A stretch of 64,000 nt of DNA from Porodaedalea pini. Taxonomy: Eukaryota > Basidiomycota > Agaricomycetes > Hymenochaetales > Hymenochaetaceae. The notes beneath the pieces are model-generated. The model saw nothing but the letters and a program-made list of their open reading frames with translations, did not search any database and was not told the origin of the DNA. Where the stretch lies: positions 1 through 64,000 of the forward strand of contig NBAY01000004.1 of NCBI GenBank assembly GCA_002794775.1. The letters are read 5' to 3'. The position numbers and the translations under genes were made by a program. Positions 32,025 through 44,195 of the stretch are shown here, one piece after another. Position 1 is the first letter of the stretch, and each line of letters begins with the position of its first letter.

Positions 32025-32526
32025 CCACCGGGGTGACTGACTGAGAAGATCAAGGGGTCTCAAGTTTAGACTCGTTAAAATATAGCCAACCGCCTGTACA
32101 ATATGTAGATGCAAATGGCATGAATGGCTCTTCTGACTACAAAACCCTGATCAGTTTGAATGAAGATGATGAGAATGAGAAACTGTTCATGAGAGGAACT
32201 GGCAGACACCAGCTGGACCTTCTCTTGACCATTGGGCAAGGAGTAGCGGGTGAAGTAAGAGAAGTGGATGTGCATGCACTCATGGATTCAAGGTGTACAG
32301 GGTCATGCATTGACACAGGATTTGTTGAATGATACAGGTGAGAGATGAAGTGCTACATTCATCCCCTTGTGGTGCTTAATGCTGATGGCACACCCAACAA
32401 GGCTGGCTTGATCAAGGAATACGTTGATGTCGAACTAACCATCAGGCACCATAAGGAAAGGATTGTGCTTGCGGTGACATTGCTCGCATCATCAAACATC
32501 TTCCTAGGCTATGACTGGCTTAGACT
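32007..32526 (+). pseudogene. Gypsy A pol, protease fragment
   Basis: In the -1 frame: KYSQPPVQYVDANG, FMRGTGRHQLDLLL, then the protease site as ALMDSRCTGSCID (the family has DSGCTGSC, so a glycine beside the active site is lost) and SSNIFLGYDWLRL. It contains TGA codons near 32070, 32330 and 32342. At 32526 the pol sequence stops abruptly and the inverted arm starts. Confidence 0.75.
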
Positions 32527-33086
32527 CTCTTTTCCTGTCTTCACTTGTTGAATGCCAGGCCTTTCTGATCTCACTGTACCAGATGTTGTGTACAATACCG
32601 CTGTTGTTGGTCACAATGTAGCCTGGTCGGTCTGGATCCCAGTGTGCTGATGCAGAGAGGGCCCATCACTGTTCATTGGTGAGATCTATCTTGATGACGG
32701 TGGAGGGATGGGGATCGGTTGTTTGTTCGATATGGGATTATGCCAACATTGAATGGGTTTGTCAGCAATGTTAATGATCAGGTGGAAGGACACAGCTGAG
32801 ATAACAATTGACAATGACGTCGATGACTGTATGTGTCCGGTTACCCACGTCCAAGTTAGATGGCTCCTCCACCAAAGGGAGATGCGGAGAGCCAGGGTCG
32901 GAAAAAGTTGGTTGGGATGTCACATAATACATGAATGTCCAAAAACGTCTGGGCAGGGTTGAGGGATGTCGTTCAGGGATTTTACACGTCAAGTTTGTTG
33001 AGGGGAGTGCTCCTCTAGACTGAGTGAAGGTGAGTCGACAGCAACAATGTATGCTGGGGATGAGCCTGGGTGGGGTTCTGCTTTTA

Positions 33087-33479
33087 TGTTAGGCGGGAGT
33101 CCAGGAGATGACTTGGACTGGGCAGGCCTCGGCTGACTGTCATCTGGGACGTGCTCTAACTCAAGCGAGGGCTTGGGACACGCTTACTCAGGCTAGGTCA
33201 TCACGGAGGTAAGAGGAAAAGCAGAACAGGTGTTCAAGCACGATTCCTCTTCCTTTTAAGCTCAGGACCTGTGAGACCATATTATCTAAGAACTGTATAG
33301 TTTATATAATGGAATGAATGAAGGTTGGGTCAGATAGAACGAGTGTGGGAAGGATTGTGGATGACATAAGCATGGGAAATGATTGAAAAGACTGTTAAAT
33401 ATAATGAAAAGGAGCGGTTAAAAGAAAGGAAATGGTAAAAGGGGAAATTAAAGGAAAGGGAAAAGTTCAAGTCCTGACA
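33087..33479 (-). repeat. Mirror copy of the gypsy A LTR
   Basis: Identical in inverse to 22877-23269. The adjoining 32527-33086 is the mirrored gypsy A leader and gag start. It arose with the flank, not by a separate retrotransposition, because the Tc1-like flank is copied too. Confidence 0.9.
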
Positions 33480-34195
33480 GAGGTATGATGGGACTATGTG
33501 TATCTCTTTCTCCTAGTGAAAAACTGTTTGCAGCTGGCTTGATGCCCATGTAAAGCCCATGCCTTTTTTCTCAAGAAAGTGCGACGGTCACAAGCGCTTT
33601 TGTCAATGAACACGAGCTGTTCAGCTTCATATTTCTTGCCAATTTTGAGATGATATTGTATTCATGCAGTCTCGCTGTGTTCGCATGCCTTCTTTGAAAT
33701 CTTTGACCAGGTTGGATTTGGGCTCAACTAGTTGAAAACAAAAGACCATACCCTTTTCATAGTGAATCCAGCTCGTTCCAATGTCCTCCATATTGTAGAG
33801 TCCAAAACATATTTATCAGAAGATGCACCAAGCTTCTGCCTCAGCTCGTCAAGGAATAGGTCCCTGTGTTGATTGACTGAACTGAGGAGATACTGGTGGC
33901 AAATGGAATCCTGATGAGCAATGTCTGTCAGTGCTGGCACACTACACCTCACCTGTACATCTGGATAGTCCAACAGCCTTGGCTGGCCAGTCCTCTTTCT
34001 ATCTCTCTTGATGCCCCCAGTAGCCTTCCAGTCTTTTATGATTTGATAGATTGTTTGACGATTGACATCCATCAATGCAGAAAGATGGTCCATGGTGAAC
34101 TCATTGGATTGGTGCAGCTTGAAGAGAATGGATCACACATCATTCAAGAGGGCCTTGCCATGTGTCATTGTGGTGGGAGAGAAGGGTGTTTTCAT
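33480..34195 (-). pseudogene. Mirror copy of the Tc1/mariner-like transposase remnant
   Basis: The same truncated transposase as at 22161-22876, with the same stop codons and the same LTR junction at 33479/33480. It contains the helix-turn-helix and the first DDE aspartate only. The rest of the mirrored Tc1-like sequence runs to 35020 without further coding signal. Confidence 0.8.
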
Positions 34196-35020
34196 GGTGA
34201 ATGTGTTCATGTGCCAACCCTAATCTGCATATACCGCTGACCATTGTAGCACGCCAACCTCTCTTCAGTGAAGCCATCTGCTCTTCTGTCTAGACTGTGG
34301 GCGACAATGGTTATGCCTTGCTCTTGATCAAGAAGAGGCTGCCAGCTGTTGCTGTTCTGGATCTGAAAGGACATCTTTGAGTCTGTTTGCATGAACATAC
34401 ACTTGTGTATCTATTAGTGGTCCTGCATGGTGGATACACTCACCTGGTATGCCGGTGAGATATCTGCAGCCATCTCTTCTTGAGATGGAGTAGTACTTAT
34501 GAAGCAACACGTTGTTCCCAAATTCTATACTTCAGATGTGCAGGTGGCGCATGGTGCTATGGCATGCAGGTCAAAAATAAATTACCATTACAGTGTTGAA
34601 TCAAGGCGGAGGGGCCTCCAAATAACCCAGGCTGTAGTAGATAGGATTGTCTATGTAATGCAAGAAGTTTTGTATTTTTACCTGTCAAATTGGCAGAGCT
34701 GTATGAAATGGACTGTCCAAACCCAGGTGAGAGCAGGTGTCTGAAGAACAGAAACATCCTCATTACACCACGAATAGTGCACAGAATGACACCAAACTTA
34801 TGCACAGGATTGCCATACATGTGAACCTAATTTATAGGTGGAGAAAAAAAAATTACAGGATGAGAGGAAAGGGGTATGATTTTTGCATATAGTGAGGGTG
34901 AGGTGTTGAAACAGGGCTGGTCGACATTGTTTGACTTATTTTGACAAAAAAATTCATCTAACCTCGGATATTTTTACAGATTCGGATTTGGATGAGCAAG
35001 TACATTTTTTTGAGTGCTTA

Positions 35021-35287
35021 CTGCCCTTTTCAGAAGTATTGTCACACGTGATTTCACTGATTTTCATGCCACAAGAGCCTCAAAACACAAACATTTTCAT
35101 ATCTCAACCAAAAGTTGACCGTTTTGCATCATCTAAGTCGCTAAATTCATTTTTTATCTCATCTTTCATATTTCAACAAGAGTGATAAGAAATAGTCAAA
35201 ATTGAAGTCCAAAACAGTGAAAATGCTGTTTTTGAACCCATTTCCCTTGTTCATTTTTTCCTGCACTCAGATTTCACTGTACAGTGC
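35021..35287. mobile_element. Foldback FB1, copy C (left part only)
   Basis: Begins CTGCCCTTTTCAGAAG after TA in the mirrored Tc1-like element and follows copies A and B to GTACAGTGC, where the gypsy C LTR starts. AGTGC (35283-35287) should be the target duplication of gypsy C. The missing part should lie beyond the window. Confidence 0.88.
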
Positions 35288-35729
35288 TGTTAGGCAGGAG
35301 TTCGGGTGGTGCTCAAACTGGGCAGGCCTCAGCTGACTGTAGTCTGGGATGTGCTATAACTCAAGTGGGGACTCAGGACACACTTACTCAGGCTAGGTTG
35401 TCGCAGAGGTAAGAGGATTAATACAATATACTCTACTACAGGAGAGGGACACAGTCTCACCTAGGTTGTCACAGAGGTAAGAGGAAAAGCAGAACAGGTG
35501 TTCAGATGCGATTCCTCTTCCTTATATACAGCGATCACCTCATGAGAACCAGTTGCCCAATTGTCTAAGATTACATAAAGAGAGTGGAATGGAACAAATG
35601 AAGGTCAGGTGCAAGGGAGTGTGGGAAATGATTGAAAAGATGGTTAAATATAATGGAAAGGGAAGTGATTGAAGTAAAGGAAATGGTAAAATGAAAATAA
35701 AAGAAAAGGTGAAAGTTCGAGTCCTAACA
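35288..35729 (-). repeat. 3' LTR of gypsy C (442 bp)
   Basis: TGTTAGGCAGGAGTTC...GAGTCCTAACA on the plus strand. Internally it adjoins a C8 run (the purine tract) and the hairpin GGTTGGG CAT CCCAACC at 35746-35762. Confidence 0.9.
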
Positions 35730-37376
35730 TTACCCCCCCCCTCAAGGTTGGGCATCCCAACCAACCAAGGTGGTGGTCATCTGGCTCAGTGTCGATGCAG
35801 ATCGGACGGAGTCATTGACGAGGAATGTCGAGTTTTCAAGGGGTGCCAGGGTGTTTTCAATAGAACTCAGTGATCGCCTCCTTTGTGTTCTCGCCGAAGT
35901 CTGTCTCGGGCTGCCAGGTTGGTTCATTGTATCTGACCCACTTGACGAGGTACTGTAGTTTTCCTCAGTGCAGGCATGAATCTATAACCTCCTCAATCTC
36001 GTACTCCTCTGTGTTGTCGACAATGTCTGGTGGTGGCAGCAGTGGTTGTTTCTGGCCCTCAAAGGATGGTTCAACAGCAGGCTTCAGTAAGGCCTCATTG
36101 AAGACGGGGTGGACCTTTTTCCATTGCTTCAGGAGTTTGAGCTTGTATGCACTCACTCCTACCTTATCGAGGATTTTGAAGGGTCCATACCACTTGTCGG
36201 CCAGCTTCTTTGTGGGTGAGTCCGTACTGATGTTCCATCCATCAAGGAAGATCTTGTCACCAGTTTTGTACTCCACTGATGCCCCTGCTGTCCAGTCATG
36301 GTGACATTTCATGTCCTCTGCTGCCTTTACCAGGTTATCCTTCATGGTGCAATGAGTCTCCTTTATGTGCTTTGCAAATTCTTCTGCTGACATGTTTGTG
36401 GAAGAGGTTCATACTGAGTCAAAGCTCAAAGGGTGATGTCCTGTGTTCACATAGAAGGGGGACATCTTTGTCACTGAGTGTTCATGGTTGTTGTACGTGA
36501 ATTCTGCAAGGGGGAGCCAGTCTTTCCAGTCCAATTGCTGATGGTCAACAAAGAGTCAAAGGTACTGTTCAAGCTCTTGGTTGACACGTTCTGTTTGACT
36601 GTCCGTCTGCGGGTGGTATGCCATTGATGGATTACTCTCGATGTGTAGGAGTTTGTACAACTCCTTCATCATCGAGGCATTGAACTGCATGCCATGGTCG
36701 TGGATGATCTTTTTGGGTAGGCCATGCAGACAAAAGACATGATCCCTATATAGTTGTGCCATGCCTTCTGCTGAGAGTTTTGTCATTGTCGGAATCACGT
36801 GCATCTGCTTCGAGAATCTGTCTACAAAAATGCAGATGGCATTGTGACCTTTCGAGTCTGGAAGTTCTCTGATGAGATCAACTGTGACAATCTCCCAAGG
36901 ACCCTCAGGAACCACATTCAGATGGAGCAGCCTCAATCTCAATGCCCTAAGTGCCTTCATCCATTGGCAGCAATCACAGCCTCAGATGTACAATCTCACA
37001 TCTGAGAACATTGAGGCCCACCAGAAGTTGTGACGTACGAGCTCCACTGTCTTTGACGCTCCTGGATGCCCTGCCAGGATGGAGTTGTGGCATTCTCGTA
37101 GCACCAATTCCTTTAACATTGATGGGACATATACTTTTCCTTTCATCCGCCACAGCCCATCAACTTCTGTCAGTCCTGTCAGCCTCTCTGACTCGTCCTG
37201 CGTCCTCTGTGCTTCACCCACTCAGTCCAATACTTCATCTCGCAATGTCCTCACCACTCCATGATTCAACTACTTCTCCTTGATGAACACAACACTGTTG
37301 TTGTCATCCTTGCCTTCACTGTATCCCACCTTGTGTGACAGCAGGTCTGCCTTGCCCATCATCTTTCCTGACTTGT
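35730..37376 (-). pseudogene. Gypsy C pol: integrase and chromodomain
   Basis: The integrase pieces share one frame: zinc-finger region (ECHNSILAGHPGASKTVELV), core (VTVDLIRELPDSKGHNAICI, IIHDHGMQFNASMM, SQTERVNQELEQYL) and GPF module (WYGPFKILDKVG). The chromodomain region has several further stops before GWLGCPTLRGG. Nonsense codons are near 36982, 36556, 36409 and 35980. The second catalytic region reads HDHGMQF where the family has HDRGTQF. Confidence 0.8.
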
Positions 37377-37998
37377 TGTAAGCCTGCCAGAGCGTTCTTA
37401 CCATGTCCGACATGACACCGACTGTCCGGACATTGTGTCATGACTCCGAGTACCAAGTCTACCCCAGGACCATGCTGAGTCTGAGCCTGAGTGCCAAGTC
37501 TCATGATTGTACCGAGTCTGAGCACAAGTGCCGAGTCTCGCGAACGTACCAAGTCTGGGCTGGAAGACCGAGTATGAGCCCAAAACTCGGTGGCAGCATA
37601 GCCTCCAGACCTTCGGAGCATGGCACGTTACATTCTATTCCTATCCTTTTCATATTCCCTTCACTCCCCAACCTGTCCGAAGCTAATGTGAACTCATCTG
37701 ATGCTCATATGCACTCGCACTGAGTCAAGCGATCCTTCAGCATCCAAATGCCGAGTTACGTATTCCGAGAGTAATTCTCAACGGATTCCTTTCGGACTGG
37801 TACTGTATAGTTCATATTATATAATCCTTTCTATTTGAACCCTTTCTGACACCTTTGTTGCCTCAGTCTATCTGACAGCAACAAAGGTGAGTAGACAATT
37901 TTCATGTATGTACTTTTAGTCTATCTGACAGCAACAAAGATTGTTTTGTCCCGTCTGTCTTGTGGGCTCAAGTGTTGGCACTACCTAGGTGCCTTCCA
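37377..37998. mobile_element. Solo LTR (622 bp) in gypsy C
   Basis: TGTAAGCCTG...GCCTTCCA, with CTTGT at 37372-37376 and 37999-38003 as the target duplication. It carries diverged repeats of a short unit (AAGTCT/GAGTCT, ~37450-37590), a 22-bp direct repeat (AGTCTATCTGACAGCAACAA, ~37865 and ~37918) and a TATA-like box near 37815. It is unlike the other LTRs here. Its orientation and family are unknown. Confidence 0.82.
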
Positions 37999-38003
37999 CT
38001 TGT

Positions 38004-38779
38004 GCTTGAGGTGGAAGTCGAATTCCTCAAGCTCTGTTCGCCAGCAAGCTTGACGATAGCTCAGCTTCTGCACCAACCTGAAATACATGAGGTTGGTGTG
38101 GTTGGACCAGATCTTGATCTTGTGACAGGCACTGAGAAGGTACTGTCTCCACTCCTTGAGCACTGAAATGATTGCGAGCATCTCCTTGTTGTAGATCTCA
38201 TAGTTTCATTCTGCTGGCAGGAGTGCCTCTGACCAGTAGGTGATCACCCTCCACTTCCCTTCCTGCTTTTGCAACAACATGCCACTGAGTGCAAAGTTAG
38301 ACGAGTCTGCCTCTACGTGGAAAGGGCCCTCGTCATTGGCAATCACCAGGACTGGAGGTGAGCTGAGATGATGTCTCAGCTCCTCGAATGCTTCCTGCTG
38401 TTTGGTCTCCCATACCCAGCCCTTCTTGCCTGTTAGCGATGTTAGCAGTTGAACCAACTTGCTGTAGTCCTTGATGAACTGCCTCAACCAGTTGCCCATG
38501 CCGAGGAACTTTTGAAGTTCCTTGAGATTGTGTGGAGTGGGCCAGCTAGTGATTGCTTCCATCTTCGCTGGGTCAGCCTTAAGCTTGCCATTGCCAATGA
38601 TGTGGCCAAGGTACTTTATGACCTTTATGTTGAATTTGCACTTTTCTGGTTTTAGATACAGGCTGTTCTCTTGAAGGATCTGAAGTACGTGTCTCGACAT
38701 CTCGATGTGTTCCTCGATGGTTTCCGAGAGGATCAGGATGTCATCAAGGTAAACAATGATCAGGTTTGCATAGATCAGG
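38004..38779 (-). pseudogene. Gypsy C pol: RT 3' part and RNase H
   Basis: Reads YLKPEKCKFNIKVIKYLGHI, FLGMGNWLRQFIKDYSK, EADSSNFALSGMLLQKQ, a TGA at 38206, then KEWRQYLLSACHKIKIWSNH. At 38779 (duplication TCAGG) it is broken by gypsy D just downstream of the YxDD site and resumes at 45116 in the same frame. Confidence 0.82.
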
Positions 38780-39204
38780 TGTTAGGTGGGAGTCCAGGAG
38801 ATGACTCAGACTGGGCAGGCCTCAGCTGACTGTCGTCTGGGACGTGCTATACTTGAGCAGGGACTCGGGACACACTGTACTCAGGCTAGGTCGTCATGGA
38901 GGTAAGAGGATTAATACAAGTCTAAACTAATACAAGGGGGACAAGTCTCACTTAGGTCGTCGTGGAGGTAAGAGGAAAAGCAGAACAAGGAGTTCATGCA
39001 ATTCCTGAGACCTTATATAGCAGCGACCATGAGACTATATTATCTAATGTTACATAAATGAATGGAATGGAACGAATGAAGGTCATGTGGAGGGAGTGTG
39101 GGAAATGATTGAAAAGACGATTAAATATAATGAAAAGGAGTGGTTAAAAGAAAAGAAATGGTAAAAGGAAAATAAAATAAAAGGTAAAAGTTCGAGTCCT
39201 AACA
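38780..39204 (-). repeat. 3' LTR of gypsy D
   Basis: TGTTAGGTGGGAGTCC...GAGTCCTAACA. It is followed directly by the pol stop (TAA at 39205-39207 on the minus strand), the purine tract and the hairpin at 39220-39236. Confidence 0.92.
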
Positions 39205-42200
39205 TTACTCCCCCCTCAAGGTTGGGTGTCCCAACCAACCAAGATCGAGGTCGTCTGGTTCGGTGTCAACAAAGCGTGGGTGAAGTCGTTGGCGAGGAAT
39301 GTCCAGTTTTCGAGGAGCACCAGGGTGTTTTCGATAGAACTCAGCGATCACCTCCTTTGCGTTCTCGCCGAAGTCTGTCTTGGGCTGCCATGTTGGTTCG
39401 TTGTACCCAACCCATTTGACGAGGTATTGTAGTTTTCCTCAATGCAGACGTGAGTCGATGACCTCCTCAACCTCGTATTCTTCCTCATTGTCAACAATCT
39501 CCGGTGGTGGCGGTGGCGGCTGCTTCTGGCCTTCGAAGGACGGTTCGATAGCGGGCTTTAGTAGGGCTTTGTTGAAGACAGGGTGGACTTTTTTCCATCA
39601 CTTTGGGAGCTTGAGCTTGTACGCACTTGCTCCCACCTTATCGACGATGTCAAAGGGGCCGTACCACTTGTCCGCAAGCTTCTTTGTTGGCAAGTCTGTG
39701 CTGATGTTTTGCCTGTCGAGGAAGACCTTGTCTCCAGTCTTGTACTCCACTGATGTTCCTGCCATCCGGTCATGGTAGCGTTTCATGTCCTCAGCTGCCT
39801 TGACCAGATTGTCCTTTGCGACACGATGAGTCTCTTTGATGTGCTTTGCAAATTCTTCTGCCGACATGTTGGCAGAGGAGGTTCGCATCGTGTCGAAGCT
39901 TAGAGGGTGACATCCTGTATTTGCGTAGAAGGGGGACATCTTTGTCGCCAAGTGTTCGTGGTTGTTGTATGCAAACTCTGCGAGGGGGAGCCAGTCCTTC
40001 CAGTCCAATTGCCGATGGTTAATGAAGAGCCTAAGGTACTGTTCGAGCTCTTGTTTAACGTGCTCTGTCTGACCGTCCGTCTGTGGGTGATATTCTGTTG
40101 ACAGGTTGCCTTCGATGTGCAGGAGTTTGTACAGCTCCTTCATCATTGACGCGTCAAACTGCATGCCTTGGTCATGGATGATCTTCTTTGGTAATCCATG
40201 GAGGTGGAAGACGTGGTCACGGTACAGCTGAGCCATGCCTTCCGCTGACAACTTTGTTGTTGTCAGAATCATGTGCATCTGCTTCGAGAACCTATCCACG
40301 AAGATGCAGATTGCATTGTGTCCCTTGGAGTCCGGGAGCTCTCCGATGAGGTTGACCATGACAATTTCCCAAGGACCCTCAGGGACCACATTCGGGTGGA
40401 GTGGCCTTGATCTCGATGCCCTCAGAGCCTTTGTTCGCTGACAGCGATCACACCCTCAGACATACGCTCAGACATCAGAGAACATCGACGTCCACCAGAA
40501 GTCTCGATGGACGAGTTCCACTGTTTTCGATGCTCCTGGATGCCCAGCCAGTACCGAGTCGTGACATTCCCACAACACAGATTCCTTTATTGTCGACAGA
40601 ATGTATACCTTGCCTTTCATTCGCCACAAACCGTCGACCTCCGTCATCCCCGTCGGCCTCTCCGACTCGTCCTGCACCCTCTGCGCCTCACCCACTCATT
40701 CCAACACCTCATCACACAACGTCCTCACCACCCCACGGTTCAGCCACTTCTCCTTGATCAAAACGACTCCATCATTGTCATCCTTGCCCTCGTCGTAGCC
40801 TGCCTTGCACAACAGTAGGTCTGCCTTGCCCATCATTTTCCCCGACTTGTGCTCGAGGTGGAAGTCGAATTCTTCGAGCTCTGTCTGCCAGCGAGCTTGA
40901 TGATAGCTCAGCTTCTGTGCCGACCTGAAGTAGGTGAGGTTGGCGTGGTCGGACCAGATCTCGATCTTGTGATGGGCGCTGAGAAGGTACTGCCTCCACT
41001 CCTTGAGTGCCGAAACGATCATGAGCATCTCCTTGTCATAGATCTCATAGTTTTGTTCCGCCAGCAGGAGTGCTTCCGACCGGTAGGCGACTACTCTCCA
41101 CTTGCCTTCCTGCTTCTGCAACAACACACCTCCAAGTGCAAAGTTTGACAAGTCCACTTCAATGCGGAAAGGGCCCTCGTTGTTCACAATGGCCAGGACT
41201 GGAGGTGAGCAGAGATGTTGTCTCAACTCCTTGAACACCTCCTGCTGTTCAGTCTCCCATACCCAGTCCTTCTTGCCCGTCAGCGATGTCAGTGGATGGA
41301 CTACCTTGCTGTAGTCCTTGATGAACTGTTGCAGCCAGTTGCCCATGCCAAGGAATTGTTGCAGCTGTTTGAGGTTTCATGGGACTGGCCAGTCAGCGGT
41401 CGCCTCTGTCTTTGCTGGGTCAGCCCTGATCTCGCAATTACCGATGATGTGACCAAGGTATTTCACAGTCTTGGCATCGAACTCGCACTTCTCTGGCTTC
41501 AGGTACAGGCCATTCTCTTGCAAGATCTGAAGGACGCGCCTCAACATCTCAATATGCTCTTCAAGAGTTTGTGAGAGGATGAGGATGTCGTCGAGGTAGA
41601 TGATGATCAAGTTATCGTAGATCAGTCCCTTGAAAATGTAGTTGACAAATGCCTGGAATGTCGCCAGTGCATTGCAAAGACCAAAGAACATTACCGTCAG
41701 CTCAAAGAGACCCATATTCGTGTGAAAAACTGCTTTCCACTCATCGCCTTCATGGATCCGGACGTTGTAGTATCCCCATCGGAGGTCAAGTTTAGTGATG
41801 AACTTCGCCTTCTTGACCTTGTCGACAAGTTTGTCGATGAGGGGGAGATGGTACTTGTTCTTGATCGTTCCCTTGTTAAGCTTCCGGTAGTCCTGTATCA
41901 GGCATAGGGACTTGTCAGCCTTCTTGATGAAAAAGAAAGGCAACGCCATCGGTGAGATCAACTTTTGTATGCGGCCTGACTTCAGGTTCTCTTTGAGGAA
42001 GTCCTTTAGCAACTGTTGCTCCGTCGGTGTCAGCGGATAGATCTTGCAGTTGCTAGGCTTGAAGTCGGGTTTCAGGTCAATGACATGGTCCCAGGGGCAG
42101 TGTTCTGGTAGCTTCTCGAATCCCTTCTCCAAGAAGACATCGGCGTAGTCATTGAGATATGCAGGCCAGGATGCCTTGTCCATTTGCACTTCTCTCACCC

Positions 42201-42825
42201 TCCTCATCTCCTCCACAGCCTCCTTCTTCATTGTGCACTCTTCTGGACAGTGGGTGAATTCAATCAAACCCGCCTTCCAGTTGACCTCTGGGTTGTGGTG
42301 TCGAAGCCAGTCGTAGCCAAGGAAGATGTTTGATGATGCTAGGGATGTCACTGCAAGGACAATCCTTTCCTTGTGACTTCCAATCATCAGCTCGACATTG
42401 ACATATCTCTCGATCAAACCAGCCTCGTTGTGTGTGCCATCCGCATTGAGCACCACAAGGGGTCTGATGTAGTGCTTGGTCTCCAACCCGTACCTTTTGA
42501 CGAACCTCACATCGATGCACGATCCTGTACACCCCGAATCCATGAGGGCATGTGCATCCACCTCTTTCACTTTACCCTCCATGTTGTATCCGACGTTCAG
42601 GAGGAGGTCCAGCTGGCATTTGCCAGTTCCCCTCATGAACAGCTGTTCGTACTCTTCATTTCTGTTCACACCAGTGGGGGCTTCATAACTGGGAAAGTTA
42701 TTGACATCATTTGCATCTAAGTATTGTACAGACGGTTGACTATATTTTATCAAGTCCAAATTTGAAACCCCTTGTTCTTCCCGGTCAGTCACCCTGGTGG
42801 CTACGCCTGACCACTCACAAAATCC
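39205..42825 (-). pseudogene. Gypsy D pol (protease, RT, RNase H, integrase, chromodomain)
   Basis: A single frame, -1 to gag. Protease ALMDSGCTGSCIDVRF; RT with TKLDLRWGYYNVRI and catalytic YLDDILIL; RNase H SNFALGGVLLQKQ and SDHANLTYFRSAQKLSYHQA; integrase zinc motif (GHPGASKTVELVHRDFWW, then GCDRCQ), core DLIGELPDSKG, IIHDQGMQFDASMM and YHPQTDGQTEHVKQE; chromodomain QYLVKWVGYNEPTWQP. Nonsense codons, mainly TGA, are at 41377, 40696, 40468, near 40455, 39598 and near 39446. No frameshift was found. It is not translatable as a whole. Confidence 0.87.
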
Positions 42826-44195
42826 TGTGAGTCGATGACCTCTTCATCATCGTCATCTTCCTCCACATAGTCCTCCATTGTCATCCTCCGAGTGTCTATG
42901 ACTTCCTCAAAGGCCGACTCCTTCATCGCACCCAGCTTGTCAGTGATGAGACGACATTCACCTGGCGCCATCATCTGTAGCATGCAGTGCACAATCGTCT
43001 TTCCTTGTGGGCACGTGTCCTTGAAGTGACCGAGCTTGCCACAGATCCAGCACGCCTGTCACCATTGCGCCTCGTTCATCGAGATGTCCATCAGCTGGCC
43101 AGCTCCTCCGAAGGTGACGCTGGTTGTGTCATGCTTGTTGACATGGGGGGCTACCATTTGACGATGAGCCGGGGGCACCTGCAGCTGCTGCTGGTGTGGC
43201 AGGGGTGGGAAGGCACGACCTCATTGGATGGCGTGGATCTGTTGTTCACTGCGATCGATCTCAATCGCCTTCTTCTTCCAGTCATCGTACGTCGTCGGAA
43301 CCAGCATTGACCTCAACACTCCCCATACCACCTCAATGTTCATTGCTCATTTCAGGCAGTCACAGATGATGCTGTCGTCCGTTAGGTCCGCTCTTGTGAC
43401 GACGACATCGAGTTTCTGGAAGAACTCATCGGCTGTGAGGTCCTTCTGAACCTTGGTTCAGAATTCTGCCAGCACCTTCGCTTTCCGGTTTGGATCATCG
43501 AACAAGGCATCCAGCCATTCCTGGAACCTGGTCCAGCTGTCTGTGAAATTCACGACGCCATTTGTCGTGAACTCCTCAACGTAGTTCTATGCCCATGTCG
43601 ACGCATTGCCCCCCTTTAGGTATGAGAGCATGACGTAGATCTTGCTGTTCGACGTCGGGTACCGGCTTGGGTTTGCTGAGACAAAGAGGAGGACCTCACG
43701 TTTGAAGTCCAGGTAGTCGTCGCCGCCAGTGAATTCACATGGCTGGGCGACGTTGATATTTGGAGTTGGGGCTGCAGGAGTAGGGGCAGCTGGAGCGTTT
43801 GTCACATGATGGGCAAAAGTGCCTGCTACGATCACTGCGATCTGCTCCATTTGCTGTTGGCTAAAACCTCCTGTCGACATTGTTAGTTCGGGCATGGGCA
43901 TCGAAGGTTCAGGGGGGGTTGGTGGCGATGGGTCTCTATGGGTCTCGTGATACGGCCCTGGAGTTGGGGGTAGAAGGACCGTAGATGTTGATGGTACAGG
44001 TAATGACGGAGCAGCTGGGGGCCACCTAGCTCTCCTTCCTTCTTCGTTTGTCGAATACCAGCTGTGCCGGATGTCACTCCACCAGATGTCATATATGACG
44101 CCGCTATTGTTGGTCGCGATGTAGCCTGGTTGGTCTGGGTCCCAACGCACTGATGAAGGGAGGGCCCATTGTTGTTCATCGGTGAGATCTATTTT
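42801..44195 (-). pseudogene. Gypsy D gag
   Basis: One frame from KIDLTDEQ (44195) through WDPDQPGYIATNNSG, TPGPYHETHRDPSPPTPPEP, MSTGGFSQQQMEQIAVIVAG and the capsid core (CEFTGGDDYLDFKREVLLFV) to the zinc knuckle CWICGKLGHFKDTC and the stop at 42801. Stops interrupt it near 43587 (TAG), 43457, 43355, 43222 and 43070. No in-frame ATG precedes MSTGGF although the frame is conserved upstream of it. GGATTTT at 42819-42825 is the presumed slip site. Confidence 0.82.
42819..42825 (-). promoter_or_regulatory. Candidate -1 frameshift site, gypsy D
   Basis: GGATTTT (minus strand) in gag codons GAT TTT, 15 nt before the gag stop. A G-to-A change from the canonical GGGTTTT seen in A, C and E. Confidence 0.4.

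Larger units (their letters stand above)
22877..32526 (+). mobile_element. Gypsy A (Ty3/gypsy chromovirus), partial, with gypsy B inside
   Basis: The 5' LTR (22877-23269) is followed by leader, gag and the start of pol (protease). Gypsy B sits in gag. The element is cut at 32526, where the inverted right arm begins. There is no reverse transcriptase, integrase or 3' LTR. The gag frame continues across the gypsy B insertion, so A was coherent when B landed. Confidence 0.85.
32527..35020 (-). repeat. Right arm of the 2494-bp inverted duplication
   Basis: Mirror of 21336-23829. It runs from gypsy A gag through its LTR into the Tc1-like element. It ends exactly at the TA (35019-35020) where FB1-C inserted, so the original duplication may continue beyond the nested elements, outside the window. 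Confidence 0.93.

Noticed and set aside
32527..33479. Second independent gypsy A insertion in opposite orientation
   Set aside because: The flanking Tc1-like sequence is duplicated with it, with the same LTR junction, so it is part of a genomic inverted duplication.
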